DNA from: Helicobacter sp.
GTDB taxonomy: Bacteria > Campylobacterota > Campylobacteria > Campylobacterales > Helicobacteraceae
Length of the DNA stretch: 5,210 nucleotides
NCBI RefSeq assembly: GCF_022511165.1
Contig: NZ_JAFLSB010000065.1
Span: 1-5,210, forward strand
Reading direction: 5' to 3'
The notes beneath the pieces were generated by a model, which saw only the letters and a list, made by a program, of their open reading frames with translations, was not told the origin of the DNA and made no database searches. A program made the translations under genes and the position numbers. Below, piece after piece: positions 1 to 5,179 of this stretch (its first letter is position 1; every line of letters begins with the position of its first letter).

Positions 1-444
1 GTTATATCCAAAAGAAATATCCTTAAACGCCCCGCCTAAGAAAGGCAATGGCGAATCATAGCTATAAAACAACTCTGGTTGATAGTCTAAATCACGCATT
101 GGGCGAGAATCTGCTCTATTATAATTTTGAAACCACGCTGTTTGGGTATAGGCAAAATAGAAATGCCCATAAGGCTCAAGCAATGCTCCTAATACAGAGA
201 GTTTAAAGCTAAATTGAAACTTTGTCTCTGTATCTTTATTGTTTTCTGCTGGCTCACTCAAACTATGATAAAAAGGTAAAATATATACTGCCTTATGCGG
301 ATAGAGCAACATATAAGAGGGCTTTTCATTTTCTTTGGCTATATATCTTAAAGAAGTATCTTCATTAAGCTTGGGGGCATCATCTGCAAATACGCTACTT
401 AATAAAACATAGCATAATCCAAGATAAATGCACCATTTTTTCAT
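1..444 (-). CDS. pldA: Phospholipase A (OMPLA), N-terminal part, runs off left edge
   Basis: Outer membrane phospholipase A hydrolyses acyl chains of phospholipids that reach the outer leaflet; family members are 12-stranded, calcium-dependent barrels that are active as dimers. The 148 codons here begin MKKWCIYLGL with a signal peptide ending near residue 20 (SSVFA before DDAP). Family marks seen are a first barrel strand FQFSFKLSV (about 77-85), YFAYTQTAWFQ (about 96-106), matching the OMPLA YTQKSWWQ strand, and RPMRDLDYQPELF (about 114-126), matching the SPFRETNYEPQLF segment next to the calcium site. The last residues, ISFGYN, align with the EMGYN that directly precedes the His-x-Ser-Asn-Gly active-site motif of E. 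coli PldA, so the catalytic residues lie just outside the window. The start at 444 is supported by an AGAGG-like ribosome binding site and the signal peptide. It is divergent from glmS. The reading frame is intact throughout. Confidence 0.9.
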   Translation of the reverse strand, partial: MKKWCIYLGLCYVLLSSVFADDAPKLNEDTSLRYIAKENEKPSYMLLYPHKAVYILPFYHSLSEPAENNKDTETKFQFSFKLSVLGALLEPYGHFYFAYTQTAWFQNYNRADSRPMRDLDYQPELFYSYDSPLPFLGGAFKDISFGYN

Positions 445-516
445 CTTGCCCTCTCACTTAAAACTAGGATTATCATTTTATAGTAAAATGCCCTAAATGT
501 AAATAATACTCTCTCT
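445..516. promoter_or_regulatory. Divergent promoter region between pldA and glmS
   Basis: This short AT-rich gap must carry the promoters of both divergent genes. On the plus strand TATAGT (479-484), partly overlapping TAAAAT (484-489), is a plausible -10 box for glmS. On the minus strand GATAAT (474-469) or TATAAA (482-477) could serve pldA. No clear TTGACA -35 is seen, which is normal for epsilonproteobacterial sigma-70 promoters. The two candidate -10 boxes overlap or abut, so transcription of the two genes may compete. There is no room for a glmS ribozyme. Confidence 0.4.
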
Positions 517-522
517 AAAGGA
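517..522 (+). promoter_or_regulatory. Ribosome binding site of glmS that decides the start
   Basis: AAAGGA ends directly at the first ATG (523), too close to serve it, but lies 6 bases before the second in-frame ATG (529). The spacing therefore selects 529 as the start, in agreement with the need for an N-terminal Cys in GlmS. Confidence 0.8.
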
Positions 523-528
523 ATGCAA

Positions 529-2325
529 ATGTGTGGTATCGTGGGCTACATAGGGAGCGATGAAAAAAAGCAAATTTTGCTTAATGGCTTAAAAGAACTT
601 GAATATCGAGGTTATGATAGTGCAGGGATTGCGGTATTAAGTCAAGATGTTTTGCAAACCTTTCGCGCAGTGGGAAAGCTTGATAACTTAGAGCGTAAAT
701 GCAAAGATTTTCACTCCTCTGGCTTTGGTGTGAGTATCGGGCATACACGTTGGGCTACACACGGCAAGCCCACTGAAGCAAATGCTCACCCTCACATCGC
801 CTCTTTTAGCAATGTCGTGCATAATGGGATTATTGAAAACTACCAAGAAATTAAGGCACATTTAGAATCTAAAGGGCATACATTTCTCTCCCAAACTGAT
901 ACTGAAGTGATTGTGCATCTTTTTGAAGAATACACCAAAACTATAAGCGATAGCTTTGAAGCCTTTAAAGCAACTATTGCTGATTTAAAGGGGGCTTTTG
1001 CGATTTTGCTTATTACAAAAATTGCGCCTAGCTGTATTTTTTATGCCAAAAATGGCTCGCCTCTCATTATTGCTCAAAGTGCAAATAAAGCAGATGAGAT
1101 TTATTTTGCAAGTTCTGATGCGCCACTCATTGGACTTGCAACAAATGTCGTGTATTTGCAAGATGGCGATGTGGGCGTGATGAATCCTCACGCTTTTGAT
1201 ACGCTCAAAGGAATAAAAAAACTTGATAGCACTAAAGCCTATGCTCAAAAAGAGGGCTATCGCTACTTTATGGAAAAAGAAATCTATGAACAGCACAAAG
1301 TTTTACTTGAGACAATGATGGGGCGCGTGAGTGAGGGGGATATTACACTAAGCGAAGTAGAATCTCGCTTTTTTGATGAGATTGAGAGCATTAGCATTTG
1401 CGCGTGTGGGACAAGCTATCACGCGGGACTAGGCGCAAAATATCTCTTTGAGCGACTTGCAAAGATTAAAACAAATGTGCTGATTGCAAGTGAGTTTCGC
1501 TATGCCCAACCTGTAATGAGTAAAAATGACCTCTTTATTGTTATCTCTCAAAGTGGCGAAACTGCCGATACGCTTGAGGCACTTAAACTCGCAAAAAAAA
1601 ATGGCTTAAAGAGTCTGTGTATTTGCAATGTCGATAATAGCTCGATTGTGAGGGAATGTGATGTATCACTCCTCACACGAGCAGGAATTGAAAAGGGTGT
1701 GGCAAGCACAAAGGCTTATGCAACTCAAATGATGCTTTTATGGATTCTAAGTGTATATATAGGTAAAATACGCGGACATATACCCAAAAAAGAGCTTAAA
1801 ACACATATTGCTCAAATGGTAAGCGCTGCCAAAAAAACCAAAGTAGAGCCTGAAATGCACGAGCATATCAAACGACTTTCAAAGCGTTATCTACACGGAC
1901 ACGGCTTTTTCTTTATCGGGAGAGATGTGTTCTATCCTCTTGCGCTTGAGGGCGCACTCAAACTCAAAGAAATTAGCTATTTGCACGCAGAGGGTTACCC
2001 AAGCGGTGAGATGAAGCACGGACCTATTGCTTTAGCAGATTCTAAACTTTTCACTCTTGCCCTTATGCCCACACATCTACTTTTTGATAAGATTAAAAGC
2101 AATGTGGAGGAGCTAAGTGCGCGTGATGCAACTATTTGTGCGGTAAGTGCGCAGCATATAAAAGGCATTGATGATATGCTCCTTATTTCCCCTTGCAAGA
2201 GCTATATGGAGGAATTTTTTGCGATGATGGTAGTTTTGCAGCTTTTTGCGCTTGAGGTGGCTATTCGCTTAGGTAATGATGTAGATATGCCGCGCAATCT
2301 TGCTAAAAGCGTTACGGTGGAGTGA
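529..2325 (+). CDS. glmS: Glutamine--fructose-6-phosphate aminotransferase (isomerizing)
   Basis: GlmS makes glucosamine-6-phosphate from fructose-6-phosphate and glutamine in the cytoplasm, the entry step to UDP-GlcNAc for peptidoglycan and LPS. The protein is 598 aa (E. coli 609). The N-terminal class II glutamine amidotransferase domain (about 2-220) starts MCGIVGY; after Met removal Cys is residue 1. GHTRWATHG (71-79), HNG (98-100) and QTDTE with Asp124 match the E. coli residues Arg73, Trp74, Asn98, Gly99 and Asp123 in mature numbering. Two SIS isomerase domains follow (about 285-420 and 455-590) with CGTSYHAG (293-300), SQSGETADT (340-348), GVASTKAYATQ (390-400) and KLKEISYLHAEGYPSGEMKH, which includes the catalytic Glu481 and His497. 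The C-tail NLAKSVTVE carries Lys593 (E. coli Lys603). A longer reading from 523 would bury the Cys and is unlikely. All key residues are present. It stands alone, without glmM or glmU nearby. Confidence 0.98.
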   Translation: MCGIVGYIGSDEKKQILLNGLKELEYRGYDSAGIAVLSQDVLQTFRAVGKLDNLERKCKDFHSSGFGVSIGHTRWATHGKPTEANAHPHIASFSNVVHNGIIENYQEIKAHLESKGHTFLSQTDTEVIVHLFEEYTKTISDSFEAFKATIADLKGAFAILLITKIAPSCIFYAKNGSPLIIAQSANKADEIYFASSDAPLIGLATNVVYLQDGDVGVMNPHAFDTLKGIKKLDSTKAYAQKEGYRYFMEKEIYEQHKVLLETMMGRVSEGDITLSEVESRFFDEIESISICACGTSYHAGLGAKYLFERLAKIKTNVLIASEFRYAQPVMSKNDLFIVISQSGETADTLEALKLAKKNGLKSLCICNVDNSSIVRECDVSLLTRAGIEKGVASTKAYATQMMLLWILSVYIGKIRGHIPKKELKTHIAQMVSAAKKTKVEPEMHEHIKRLSKRYLHGHGFFFIGRDVFYPLALEGALKLKEISYLHAEGYPSGEMKHGPIALADSKLFTLALMPTHLLFDKIKSNVEELSARDATICAVSAQHIKGIDDMLLISPCKSYMEEFFAMMVVLQLFALEVAIRLGNDVDMPRNLAKSVTVE

Positions 2326-2410
2326 ATCTTTTCTTTTATTTTAACCTCATCACATAAGAAGCATTATTTAAAACATATAAATCATAGCTCCTTAGGCAAG
2401 TTTTGGGTGT

Positions 2411-2441
2411 AGAATCTAGTAGAATCTTAAAAGCAGATTCT
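2411..2441. repeat. Cluster of three AGAATCT/AGATTCT 7-mers
   Basis: Copies at 2411-2417 and 2421-2427 are direct repeats 10 bases apart; the copy at 2435-2441 is inverted. They belong to a set of 15 in the window. AGAATCT occurs at 106, 864, 1359, 2411, 2421, 3770, 4871, 4909, 4972 and 5068, and AGATTCT at 2037, 2435, 3804, 4965 and 5189. Each contains the sequence GANTC. Confidence 0.75.
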
Positions 2442-2442
2442 A
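2420..2442. terminator. Inverted repeat, possible glmS terminator
   Basis: TAGAATCT (2420-2427) and AGATTCTA (2435-2442) are a perfect 8-bp inverted repeat with a 7-base loop. It is the best stem between glmS and the next gene. It is AT-rich and no T-run follows on either strand, so intrinsic termination would be weak. Both arms are copies of the 7-mer repeated across the window, so it may exist for another reason. Confidence 0.35.
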
Positions 2443-2484
2443 TAAAAACCCTTAAAAAATAAAACACAAGAGTGGTAGTAAAAG

Positions 2485-2514
2485 TTACAAGAATGATATT
2501 TTTACCTTTATAAT
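2485..2514 (+). promoter_or_regulatory. Probable sigma-70 promoter of the cytochrome c peroxidase gene
   Basis: TATAAT (2509-2514) is a perfect -10 box. TTACAA (2485-2490) lies 18 bases upstream as a weak -35 candidate. Transcription would begin near 2521, giving a leader of about 80 bases before the ATG at 2601. A closer but weaker AT-rich -10 could also exist near 2555-2565. Confidence 0.5.
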
Positions 2515-2522
2515 AATTTTTA
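2508..2522 (+). promoter_or_regulatory. PerR/Fur-family operator-like sequence over the -10 box
   Basis: TTATAATAATTTTTA agrees with the Bacillus PerR box TTATAATnATTATAA at 12 of 14 defined positions; the mismatches are two T for A in the right half. It overlaps the -10 box, where a repressor would block transcription, and the gene behind it encodes a peroxidase, a logical PerR target. The region is very AT-rich, so a chance match is quite possible. Confidence 0.3.
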
Positions 2523-2587
2523 TCCATATATTTAAATCTAAAATAAGCCTAAAAATTTTATTATTGCGTTGCATCACAAATTTGTAG

Positions 2588-2593
2588 AAGGAG
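2588..2593 (+). promoter_or_regulatory. Ribosome binding site of the peroxidase gene
   Basis: AAGGAG lies 7 bases before the ATG at 2601, near-ideal strength and spacing, and supports that start. Confidence 0.85.
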
Positions 2594-2600
2594 TGCAAGA

Positions 2601-3626
2601 ATGAAAATTTCAGCCTTGTTTGTAGCATCTTCATTGCTGCTTGTATCCGCCCTTAGTGCTAACCCTGCTCTTATCAAGGAAGCAAAAAGCGCAGGATTGG
2701 TTCCATTACCCAAAGATCAAAAGGGAGTAGATGCGATTTTAAAACAAAATAATGTCAAAGCAACTGCTTTCTCCCAAGCAAAAGCAGATTTGGGTAAAAA
2801 ACTCTACTTTGACCCAAGACTTTCAAAAAGCGGGATTATCTCTTGTAATACTTGCCATAATCTAGGCTTAGGTGGGACAGATGGTATCGCTGCTGCAGTG
2901 GGGCATAAATGGAAAGCAAATCCCTCACATCTCAATTCTCCAACCGTGTATAATTCAGTCTTAAATACAACACAATTTTGGGACGGGCGCGCAGGAACCT
3001 TAGCAGATCAAGCCAAAGGTCCCATTGAAGCCGAGCCAGAAATGGCAACTCCTGCAAAACTTGCAGTCAAAAAGATTTCTTCTTTACCAGAATATGTGAA
3101 TGAATTTAAGAAGATTTATGGAGATGTAACTTTTGATAATATCGCTGATGCAATCGCTAACTTCGAGCGCACTTTGATTACTCCATCTCGCTTTGATAAA
3201 TTCCTAGAAGGCGATGCAAAAGCTCTTAGCCAAGCAGAACAAGAAGGGCTTAAGCTCTTTATCGCTAAAGGTTGTGCTACTTGTCATAATGGCGTGAATC
3301 TTGGTGGCTCAATGCAAGCTTTTGAAGTAGCAGGTAAATACAAATTTGCAAAGCTTGGCAACTTCAAAGGGGATAAAAATGGTATGGTAAAAACACCTAC
3401 TTTGAGAAATATCGAAGAAACTGCTCCATACTTCCACAATGGTGCGATTTGGTCGCTTAAAGATGCGATTAAAGAAATGGGAAGCACACAGCTTGGCATT
3501 TCTATCAGCGATAGCGAAGCTCAAAGCATTGAGGTATTTTTACGCTCACTCACAGGCAAAAAGCCAAATATTACCTATCCTCAACTTCCTGCTTCCACAG
3601 AAAAAACACCAAAACCCGAGCTTTAG
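2601..3626 (+). CDS. Di-heme cytochrome c peroxidase (CcpA/MauG family), periplasmic
   Basis: This enzyme reduces hydrogen peroxide to water in the periplasm with electrons from a small cytochrome c. The 341-aa product has a signal peptide with a likely cut after residue 20 (ALSA before NP). The first heme site is CNTCH (82-86); His102 lies 16 residues after His86, the same spacing as the distal ligand His71 of Pseudomonas CcpA. FWDGRA follows, with Trp127, Gln137 and Glu147-Met148 at the spacing of Pseudomonas Trp94, Gln104 and Glu114-Met115. The second site is CATCH (225-229), and Met293 in EMGSTQLG is the likely sixth ligand of this high-potential heme. KTPTLRN and YFHNG are family signatures. 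The length is normal and the frame intact. The gene appears monocistronic with its own promoter. Heme attachment would need the cytochrome c maturation system encoded elsewhere. A MauG-type role is less likely because the Met ligand is present. Confidence 0.95.
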   Translation: MKISALFVASSLLLVSALSANPALIKEAKSAGLVPLPKDQKGVDAILKQNNVKATAFSQAKADLGKKLYFDPRLSKSGIISCNTCHNLGLGGTDGIAAAVGHKWKANPSHLNSPTVYNSVLNTTQFWDGRAGTLADQAKGPIEAEPEMATPAKLAVKKISSLPEYVNEFKKIYGDVTFDNIADAIANFERTLITPSRFDKFLEGDAKALSQAEQEGLKLFIAKGCATCHNGVNLGGSMQAFEVAGKYKFAKLGNFKGDKNGMVKTPTLRNIEETAPYFHNGAIWSLKDAIKEMGSTQLGISISDSEAQSIEVFLRSLTGKKPNITYPQLPASTEKTPKPEL

Positions 3627-3636
3627 TCCTTTTTAC

Positions 3637-3664
3637 ACAAGCCTTGATACCCTCAAAGGCTTGT
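3637..3664 (+). terminator. Hairpin just after the peroxidase gene
   Basis: ACAAGCCTT (3637-3645) and AAGGCTTGT (3656-3664) form a perfect 9-bp stem with a 10-base loop, starting 10 bases after the stop codon. With one bulged A the stem can be lengthened inward (TTGA with TCAA). No T-run follows (AAGGGCC), so it may act as an RNA 3' end protector or a weak or Rho-assisted terminator instead of a classical one. Confidence 0.6.
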
Positions 3665-3769
3665 AAGGGCCTAGACAAAGGTTTTCATCATCTCTTTGCA
3701 TTTTATTTGTATGCTTAAACCTCCCATTTGTAAAAGCAAAAAAGACAAGATAGAGCTCAAAAATATTTA

Positions 3770-3810
3770 AGAATCTATTCTCAAATGGCATTTGAAGTTT
3801 TTTAGATTCT
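3770..3810 (+). terminator. Nested inverted repeats with T-run, possible terminator
   Basis: TCAAAT (3781-3786) and ATTTGA (3790-3795) form a 6-bp stem with a GGC loop, followed two bases later by six T (3798-3803), an intrinsic-terminator pattern in the plus direction. Around it, AGAATCT (3770-3776) and AGATTCT (3804-3810) form an outer inverted pair. It could be a back-up terminator for transcripts reading past the hairpin at 3637. The inner stem has only one G-C pair on each side of the arm, so it is weak. Confidence 0.35.
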
Positions 3811-3860
3811 ATGTTATATCTACCAACACATCAACGGTTATGGGAACAATATCTTTTGAG

Positions 3861-3866
3861 TATAAT
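3861..3866 (+). promoter_or_regulatory. Isolated -10 box (TATAAT), possible small RNA promoter
   Basis: TATAAT preceded by G and followed by G lies 260 bases upstream of the next gene and in front of a more GC-rich patch. Transcription would start near 3873. No -35 box is obvious. Whether it drives a small RNA, a long leader of the outer membrane protein gene, or nothing cannot be decided from the sequence. Confidence 0.25.
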
Positions 3867-4062
3867 GTCTGCAGTAAGCGCATAGGCGTAGGCTTGTGAA
3901 ATTAAGATTTTAAGGGATTCGTGCGGGGCTTATGTTTGCCTAAACTTTACCCAAAATGATGATACTATGGTATTAAAGACTTGCATATTGCTTATTTTAC
4001 CTTCACACACATCTCTAAAGTGGCTTGTATTCGTATTTAGAGACCTTCTTAATGCGCGGCAC

Positions 4063-4094
4063 TTGACTTTACAAAAAAAACGATACAATATAAT
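4063..4094 (+). promoter_or_regulatory. Promoter of the outer membrane protein gene
   Basis: TATAAT (4089-4094) is a perfect -10 box; TACAAT (4084-4089) overlaps it as an alternative. TTGACT (4063-4068) resembles a -35 box but at 20 bases from TATAAT or 15 from TACAAT. The spacer includes a run of eight A (4073-4080). Transcription would begin near 4101, about 25 bases before the ATG. Confidence 0.6.
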
Positions 4095-4117
4095 CCTTGA
4101 ATTTCTCAAATCAAGGA
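4094..4117 (+). promoter_or_regulatory. Hairpin that would mask the ribosome binding site
   Basis: TCCTTGA (4094-4100) is the exact complement of TCAAGGA (4111-4117), which contains the core of the Shine-Dalgarno sequence; the loop is 10 bases. The left arm sits at the end of the -10 box, upstream of the expected start of transcription, so only transcripts starting further upstream would carry the whole hairpin. Confidence 0.4.
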
Positions 4118-4118
4118 G
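4113..4118 (+). promoter_or_regulatory. Ribosome binding site that sets the start at 4126
   Basis: AAGGAG lies 7 bases before ATG 4126. This fixes the start there and rules out the longer in-frame reading from 3967, which has no such site and would bury the signal peptide. Confidence 0.85.
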
Positions 4119-4125
4119 CAAAATA

Positions 4126-4854
4126 ATGAAAGCTTACCTAAGACTTATCACACTCATATCCTGTATTAGTATAGGGCTTTTTGCAGATGAGATAGCACAA
4201 AGTGGCACACAAAGCAATACACAAGGAGAGAGCCAAGAAGTATCGGAAATGGACTATCAAAAGGCAAAAGCCATCATCAAAAAACGTAAAGATGCGGTCA
4301 ATACAAACAGCGCAGATGAAAAAAGCGGCTTTCTTTTGGGAATAAATATCGGCGGCGGATTGCCATATAGCCAAACAGATGCTGATGGGGATATTAGCTC
4401 ATTTATCGCGTCTGTTGGTATTATTGGCGGGTATCAAAAGTTTTTTAGTCCTTATTCTGGAATGCGTTTTTACGCGGATTTGCACGCAGGAAGCGGATTT
4501 AGCTCAAGGAATGCTGCAAATGCGAGTGAAAATCTCAAGCAAAAACTCACAATGCTTGCACTTAATATCGATGCGCTTGTGGGTATGGGCATTGGCGAGG
4601 ACAAGACAAAAAGCATTGGTTTAATCGGTGGGCTTGGTTTTGCGGCGGCATTGTATGATGATAATTTTTCTGGCTTAGATGGCGTAAATTCTGGTTTTGT
4701 CATCAATGGTGGCGTATTTTTAAGCTCTGGCAAACATCGCTTTGAGCTTCTTGCGAAGATTTTACCACTTAATTACATCAAAACCAATACAGATGATAGC
4801 TCGGTATCCTTTACGAATGTTTTGGGGAGCTTTGGCTATTCTTATGTGTTTTAA
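4126..4854 (+). CDS. Small outer membrane beta-barrel protein, Helicobacter OMP type
   Basis: The 242-aa product begins MKAYLRLITL and has a signal peptide ending near residue 20 (GLFA before DEIA). Residues 21-66 form a polar Ser/Gln/Thr-rich stretch ending in a short charged helix (KAKAIIKKRKDA, 46-57). The rest alternates polar and apolar residues with many Gly and aromatics in about eight candidate strands: 68-79, 92-108, 112-121, 141-157, 162-177, 187-201, 203-219 and 226-242. It ends GYSYVF, the C-terminal Phe recognised by the BAM machinery. The part GYQKFFSPYSGMRFYADLHA resembles segments of Helicobacter Hop/Hor-type proteins, so family membership is likely but not proven. The exact role (porin, adhesin, structural) cannot be read from sequence. 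The gene has its own promoter and no partner downstream. The LISC at 10-13 imitates a lipobox but the barrel argues against a lipoprotein. Confidence 0.8.
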   Translation: MKAYLRLITLISCISIGLFADEIAQSGTQSNTQGESQEVSEMDYQKAKAIIKKRKDAVNTNSADEKSGFLLGINIGGGLPYSQTDADGDISSFIASVGIIGGYQKFFSPYSGMRFYADLHAGSGFSSRNAANASENLKQKLTMLALNIDALVGMGIGEDKTKSIGLIGGLGFAAALYDDNFSGLDGVNSGFVINGGVFLSSGKHRFELLAKILPLNYIKTNTDDSSVSFTNVLGSFGYSYVF

Positions 4855-4869
4855 GGACATCATTGAGCA

Positions 4870-4899
4870 AAGAATCTAAAAGCTTAGTTTGGGATTCTT
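4870..4899 (+). terminator. Hairpin after the outer membrane protein gene
   Basis: AAGAATC (4870-4876) and GATTCTT (4893-4899) form a 7-bp stem starting 16 bases after the stop codon, with a 16-base loop that contains AAGCTT. No T-run follows (GGGCTC). Its position suggests a transcript end, but the arms are again copies or near-copies of the repeated 7-mer. Confidence 0.35.
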
Positions 4900-4964
4900 G
4901 GGCTCTAGAGAATCTCAACAAAGCGAAAAACACCATTGTAAATGATAAATAATCCAAAAAAGCG

Positions 4965-4978
4965 AGATTCTAGAATCT
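4965..4978. repeat. 14-bp perfect palindrome of two repeated 7-mers
   Basis: AGATTCTAGAATCT joins one 7-mer in each orientation head to head. It also pairs over 8 bp with AGAATCTC at 4909-4916, giving alternative stems in the same region. No function is known to me. Confidence 0.7.
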
Positions 4979-4999
4979 GCTTATCAAAAGACATTACAA

Positions 5000-5018
5000 G
5001 TGCTTTTTGCGCATTTTT
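5000..5018 (+). terminator. Small stem with T-run
   Basis: GTGC (5000-5003) and GCGC (5009-5012) can pair across a T5 loop and are followed by A and five T (5014-5018). The stem is only 4 bp with a wobble pair, so this is a weak candidate for termination of transcripts from the outer membrane protein gene. Confidence 0.25.
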
Positions 5019-5148
5019 GAATATTCTCTAAATGCTACCCCCTAAACTTCTCACGCTCTTAGTTTCCAGAATCTAAAGTCTTTATTTTTAAAAAATATTT
5101 TGTGCACATAAAAAGAGTTAGGAGAATGTAGCTCATAGAGAACGGAAT

Positions 5149-5179
5149 ATCCCCCTTGTATATGTCTCTTTGGGGGGAT
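5149..5179. terminator. GC-rich hairpin near the right edge
   Basis: ATCCCCC (5149-5155) and GGGGGAT (5173-5179) form a 7-bp stem with five G-C pairs, the strongest short stem in the window. The loop is 17 bases. No T-run of note follows on either strand. It may be the transcript end of a gene beyond the right edge or a structured RNA element. Confidence 0.4.

Larger units (their letters stand above)
2326..2600. other. Intergenic region between glmS and the peroxidase gene
   Basis: This 275-bp AT-rich gap has no supported gene. A T-rich run follows the glmS stop without a stem. Three copies of the AGAATCT 7-mer lie at 2411, 2421 and 2435, the last two forming an inverted repeat. The right third holds the probable promoter and PerR-like site of the peroxidase gene. 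A minus-strand open frame (2336-2527) lacks a ribosome binding site and is not called. Confidence 0.7.
3665..4062. other. Non-coding stretch, no supported gene
   Basis: About 400 bp without a convincing gene. From left to right it holds AT-rich sequence, a nested pair of inverted repeats (3770-3810), an isolated TATAAT (3861-3866), a more GC-rich patch with small internal complementarities (about 3870-3940) and an 8-bp inverted repeat TCTCTAAA/TTTAGAGA (4012-4019 and 4036-4043). No tRNA T-loop, SRP or RNase P signature is seen. Short minus-strand open frames read like protein in places (about 3809-3929) but are broken by stops and frame changes, so a decayed gene is possible. Confidence 0.6.

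Noticed and set aside
373..377. C5 run in pldA as a phase-variation tract, as reported for H. pylori pldA
   Set aside because: Five bases is too short for frequent slippage, and the frame is intact.
445..528. glmS ribozyme/riboswitch upstream of glmS
   Set aside because: That element is known mainly from Gram-positive bacteria and needs well over 100 bases; only 84 are present and no matching core was seen.
2336..2527. Minus-strand 63-codon open frame with a hydrophobic N-terminal part
   Set aside because: No ribosome binding site precedes its ATG, it covers the glmS 3' flank and the peroxidase promoter, and its composition is that of AT-rich non-coding DNA.
3633..3791. Minus-strand 52-aa open frame between the peroxidase and outer membrane protein genes
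   Set aside because: There is no ribosome binding site, it runs through the hairpin after the peroxidase gene and starts inside another stem; I recognise no family.
3930..4121. Minus-strand 63-aa open frame
   Set aside because: It lies across the outer membrane protein promoter, starts at its ribosome binding site region on the opposite strand and has no Shine-Dalgarno sequence of its own. It may at most be part of the possible gene relic discussed in the findings.
3967..4125. N-terminal extension of the outer membrane protein frame back to ATG 3967
   Set aside because: It lacks a ribosome binding site, spans the TATAAT and the AAGGAG, and would place the signal peptide inside the protein.
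4153..4164. Lipobox LISC at residues 10-13 of the outer membrane protein
   Set aside because: The hydrophobic stretch before Cys is too short and continues past it to a normal cleavage site, and the protein ends as a beta-barrel with a terminal Phe.
5120..5145. tRNA-like start with TAGCTCA
   Set aside because: No acceptor complement, anticodon stem or GGTTCRA T-loop follows.
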